Origin: JBCBKP01 sp038521625
GTDB lineage: Bacteria; Planctomycetota; Phycisphaerae; Phycisphaerales; UBA1924
DNA: 64,000 bases
Assembly: GCA_038521625.1 (NCBI GenBank)
Contig: JBCBKP010000001.1
Location: 124,001-188,000 of the forward strand
Reading direction: 5' to 3'
The notes under the pieces were generated by a model. It saw only the letters and a list, made by a program, of their open reading frames with translations. It was not told where the DNA came from and ran no database searches. Shown here piece by piece: positions 62,932-64,000 of the stretch; the first letter of the stretch is position 1; each line of letters starts with the position of its first letter. The position numbers and the translations under genes are program-made.

Positions 62932-63420
62932 ATGTCCGCGCGGGGTGCTTCGGTCGCGCTTCTGGTCGCATCGGGTTCGGTGGTCGCTTCGGCGCAGACG
63001 ACGTACATCGGCTTCGATGATTCGGAGACGATCGTCTTCGATACGCCGTTCGGCACGGACTACGACATTGACGGTCTGGTGACCATCTCGCGCAGCTCGT
63101 CCGGGCCGGCGATCATCACCGGCGGCCGGTTCATCTTCACCACGCGTTTCGACGTTCTGACGACCATTTCGGACTTCGGATCGAGTGCGGCATTGAACGG
63201 CACCAGTTCGCTCGTCAATGGCCAGGGCTGGACGGCTGTGACCGGGATCTACATCATCAGCGAGGACATCGTGTTGTAGCTCGAGATCACGAGATGGGAC
63301 CGGCGACGCTTCGGCGGCTCGGGCGGGTTCGAGATCCGGAGGGCCGCGATCCCTGCCCCGGGGGCTGCGGGAGCGCTCGCGATCGGCGGGCTTGTCGCGA
63401 CGCGGCGTCGGCGTCGTTGA
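62932..63420 (+). pseudogene. CTERM-like secreted protein cut by an in-frame TAG
   Basis: The first part (62932-63279, 115 residues) has a signal peptide (VALLVASGSVVASAQ) and resembles the gene at 61234 (FGTDYDIDGLVTISRSSSG against FGTNVDELTELVTISRGVSG). It stops at TAG 63277-63279. The same frame continues without another stop to TGA 63420 and encodes LEITRWD, then IPAPGAAGALAIGGLVATRRRRR, the same sorting tail as the relative (which has YLEINFTVW before its own IPAPG tail). A GAG-to-TAG change would explain the break. As it stands, the product is secreted without its anchor. A real pseudogene, a sequencing error or readthrough are all possible. AAGGGAG precedes the ATG. Confidence 0.72.
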
Positions 63421-63429
63421 GTTGCGGGC

Positions 63430-63693
63430 TTACTTGTCTTTGTAGTAGTCGAGGTTGAGCTCGACGTACCGGGACCACTCGCTGGGCAGGTCCTCGTCCT
63501 GGTAGATCGCCTGCACCGGGCACTCGTCCACGCAGAGGCCGCAGTCGATGCAGGTGTCTGGGTCGATGAAGAGCTGGTCGGCGGTCTCGAAGTCCGCGTC
63601 GTCCTTGGTCGGGTGGATGCAGTCCACGGGGCACGCGTCCACGCAGCTCGTGTCCTTCGTCCCGATGCACGGCTCGGCGATGATGTGCGGCAC
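63430..63693 (-). CDS. Ferredoxin family protein (two Fe-S cluster motifs)
   Basis: An 87-residue ferredoxin starting at GTG 63693 behind GGGGGATC. The first half has cysteines in the FdxA-like arrangement EPCIGTKDTSCVDACPVDC; the second half has CIDCGLCVDECPVQAI, a complete CxxCxxCxxxCP set. A short acidic C-terminal tail follows (LPSEWSRYVELNLDYYKDK). It carries electrons between cytoplasmic enzymes; a 7Fe (3Fe-4S plus 4Fe-4S) or 8Fe type is possible from the spacing. GTG is preferred because it gives the exact family N-terminus (PHIIAEPC). Confidence 0.93.
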   Translation of the reverse strand: MPHIIAEPCIGTKDTSCVDACPVDCIHPTKDDADFETADQLFIDPDTCIDCGLCVDECPVQAIYQDEDLPSEWSRYVELNLDYYKDK

Positions 63694-63818
63694 GTTCGAT
63701 CCCCCGGCGTTGGGCCCGCGCGGCAGGGTCGCCGGAGTCCTTCCGGGCGTCGTCCGCGTCACGCATTGATATCCCCGGGCGACGGTCGCGGCAAGATCGG
63801 GGCCCGGGTGCGGCTCTT

Positions 63819-64000
63819 CTAGCCCCTTCTGGATCCGGGATTCAGGAGTCGCTCGATCAGCTCGCGCTTGTCGTACGCCCGCCCGCACTCGGGGCAGGAG
63901 CCGGCGATCACAAGGCCGCCCAGGGGGTAGCCGCAGGAGTGGCAGGCGATCTCGAAGCGTTCGAGCAGGGCGTCGTCGGGCCAGTCCGGGGTGTCGTCGT
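63819..64000 (-). CDS. Partial zinc-ribbon protein (C-terminal end only)
   Basis: The window cuts this gene, leaving about 59 residues. They contain two cysteine pairs, CHSCGY and CPECGR, separated by about ten residues, then a short helical tail (YDKRELIERLLNPGS). The pattern matches the zinc ribbon seen at 26963. The start, length and function lie outside the window. Confidence 0.7.
   Translation of the reverse strand, partial: DDTPDWPDDALLERFEIACHSCGYPLGGLVIAGSCPECGRAYDKRELIERLLNPGSRRG

Overview
The window is about 70% G+C, gene-dense and has the look of a planctomycete chromosome, most likely from the Phycisphaerae/Phycisphaerales. The strongest pointers are secreted proteins that end in the two-repeat 'GC-type' dockerin module (PxGVxSxxDhxxFh...FFxGCP), secreted proteins that end in IPAPG-hydrophobic-RRRR sorting tails, a pseudopilin of the planctomycetal type, and frequent GTG/TTG starts. 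No rRNA operon, prophage, insertion sequence or CRISPR array is visible. The only tRNA is tRNA-His.

Layout. 40-2289: secreted M14 carboxypeptidase with a dockerin. 2393-8940: a tight four-gene + strand operon of a heme oxygenase, a second heme-oxygenase-fold protein without the proximal histidine, a diaminopimelate-decarboxylase-fold protein without its PLP lysine, and a 1280-residue fusion of two alpha/beta hydrolase-membrane modules with an ATP-grasp domain. This is the best candidate in the window for an undescribed system. 8975-16252 (- strand): housekeeping and envelope genes leuS, a TrkA-C membrane protein, a LolA-like protein, folC and pdxJ. 16358-26216 (+): a tandem array of seven secreted dockerin proteins, six of them HAF/beta-propeller paralogs (one cut by an in-frame TGA) and one glycine-rich beta-helix protein. 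26446-27316: two small membrane proteins. 27391-29966 (-): a D-2-hydroxyacid dehydrogenase translationally coupled to trpE. 29991-32981 (+): a secreted protein of uncertain family, a lipoprotein with an ABM domain, and a small hypothetical gene.

33012-36807 (-): comEC and a pseudopilin. 37138-38771 (+): a Sua5/YrdC-LMW-phosphatase fusion coupled to rpiB, the same order as Bacillus ywlC-ywlE-ywlF. 38803-42999 (-): a very large PQQ-type beta-propeller protein. 43190-44969 (+): a small membrane protein, a lipoprotein and a fructosamine-kinase-like gene, followed by tRNA-His on the - strand. 45281-46879: ATP-dependent pckA. 47127-49113 (-): a secreted protein with an EF-hand (type I-like) dockerin and an FkbM methyltransferase. 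49329-54016 (+): tpiA, secG, yicC, an APH-type phosphotransferase and a PDZ protein. 54029-56818 (-): a GH35-like protein without the family acid/base residue. 57064-58878 (+): a TolC-family lipoprotein. 58910-59811 (-): two small membrane proteins. 60036-60329 (+): a very acidic protein. 60326-61081 (-): an AlkC-like protein. 61234-63420 (+): two secreted proteins with CTERM-like tails (the second cut by an in-frame TAG) around a secreted alpha/beta hydrolase. 63430-64000 (-): a ferredoxin and the end of a zinc-ribbon protein.

Much of the window codes for exported proteins. Three things stand out: the expansion and decay of secreted dockerin/CTERM proteins, several proteins that keep a known enzyme fold but have lost its catalytic residues, and repeated stop/start overlaps (TTGA, GTGA, ATGA) that tie neighbouring genes into operons.
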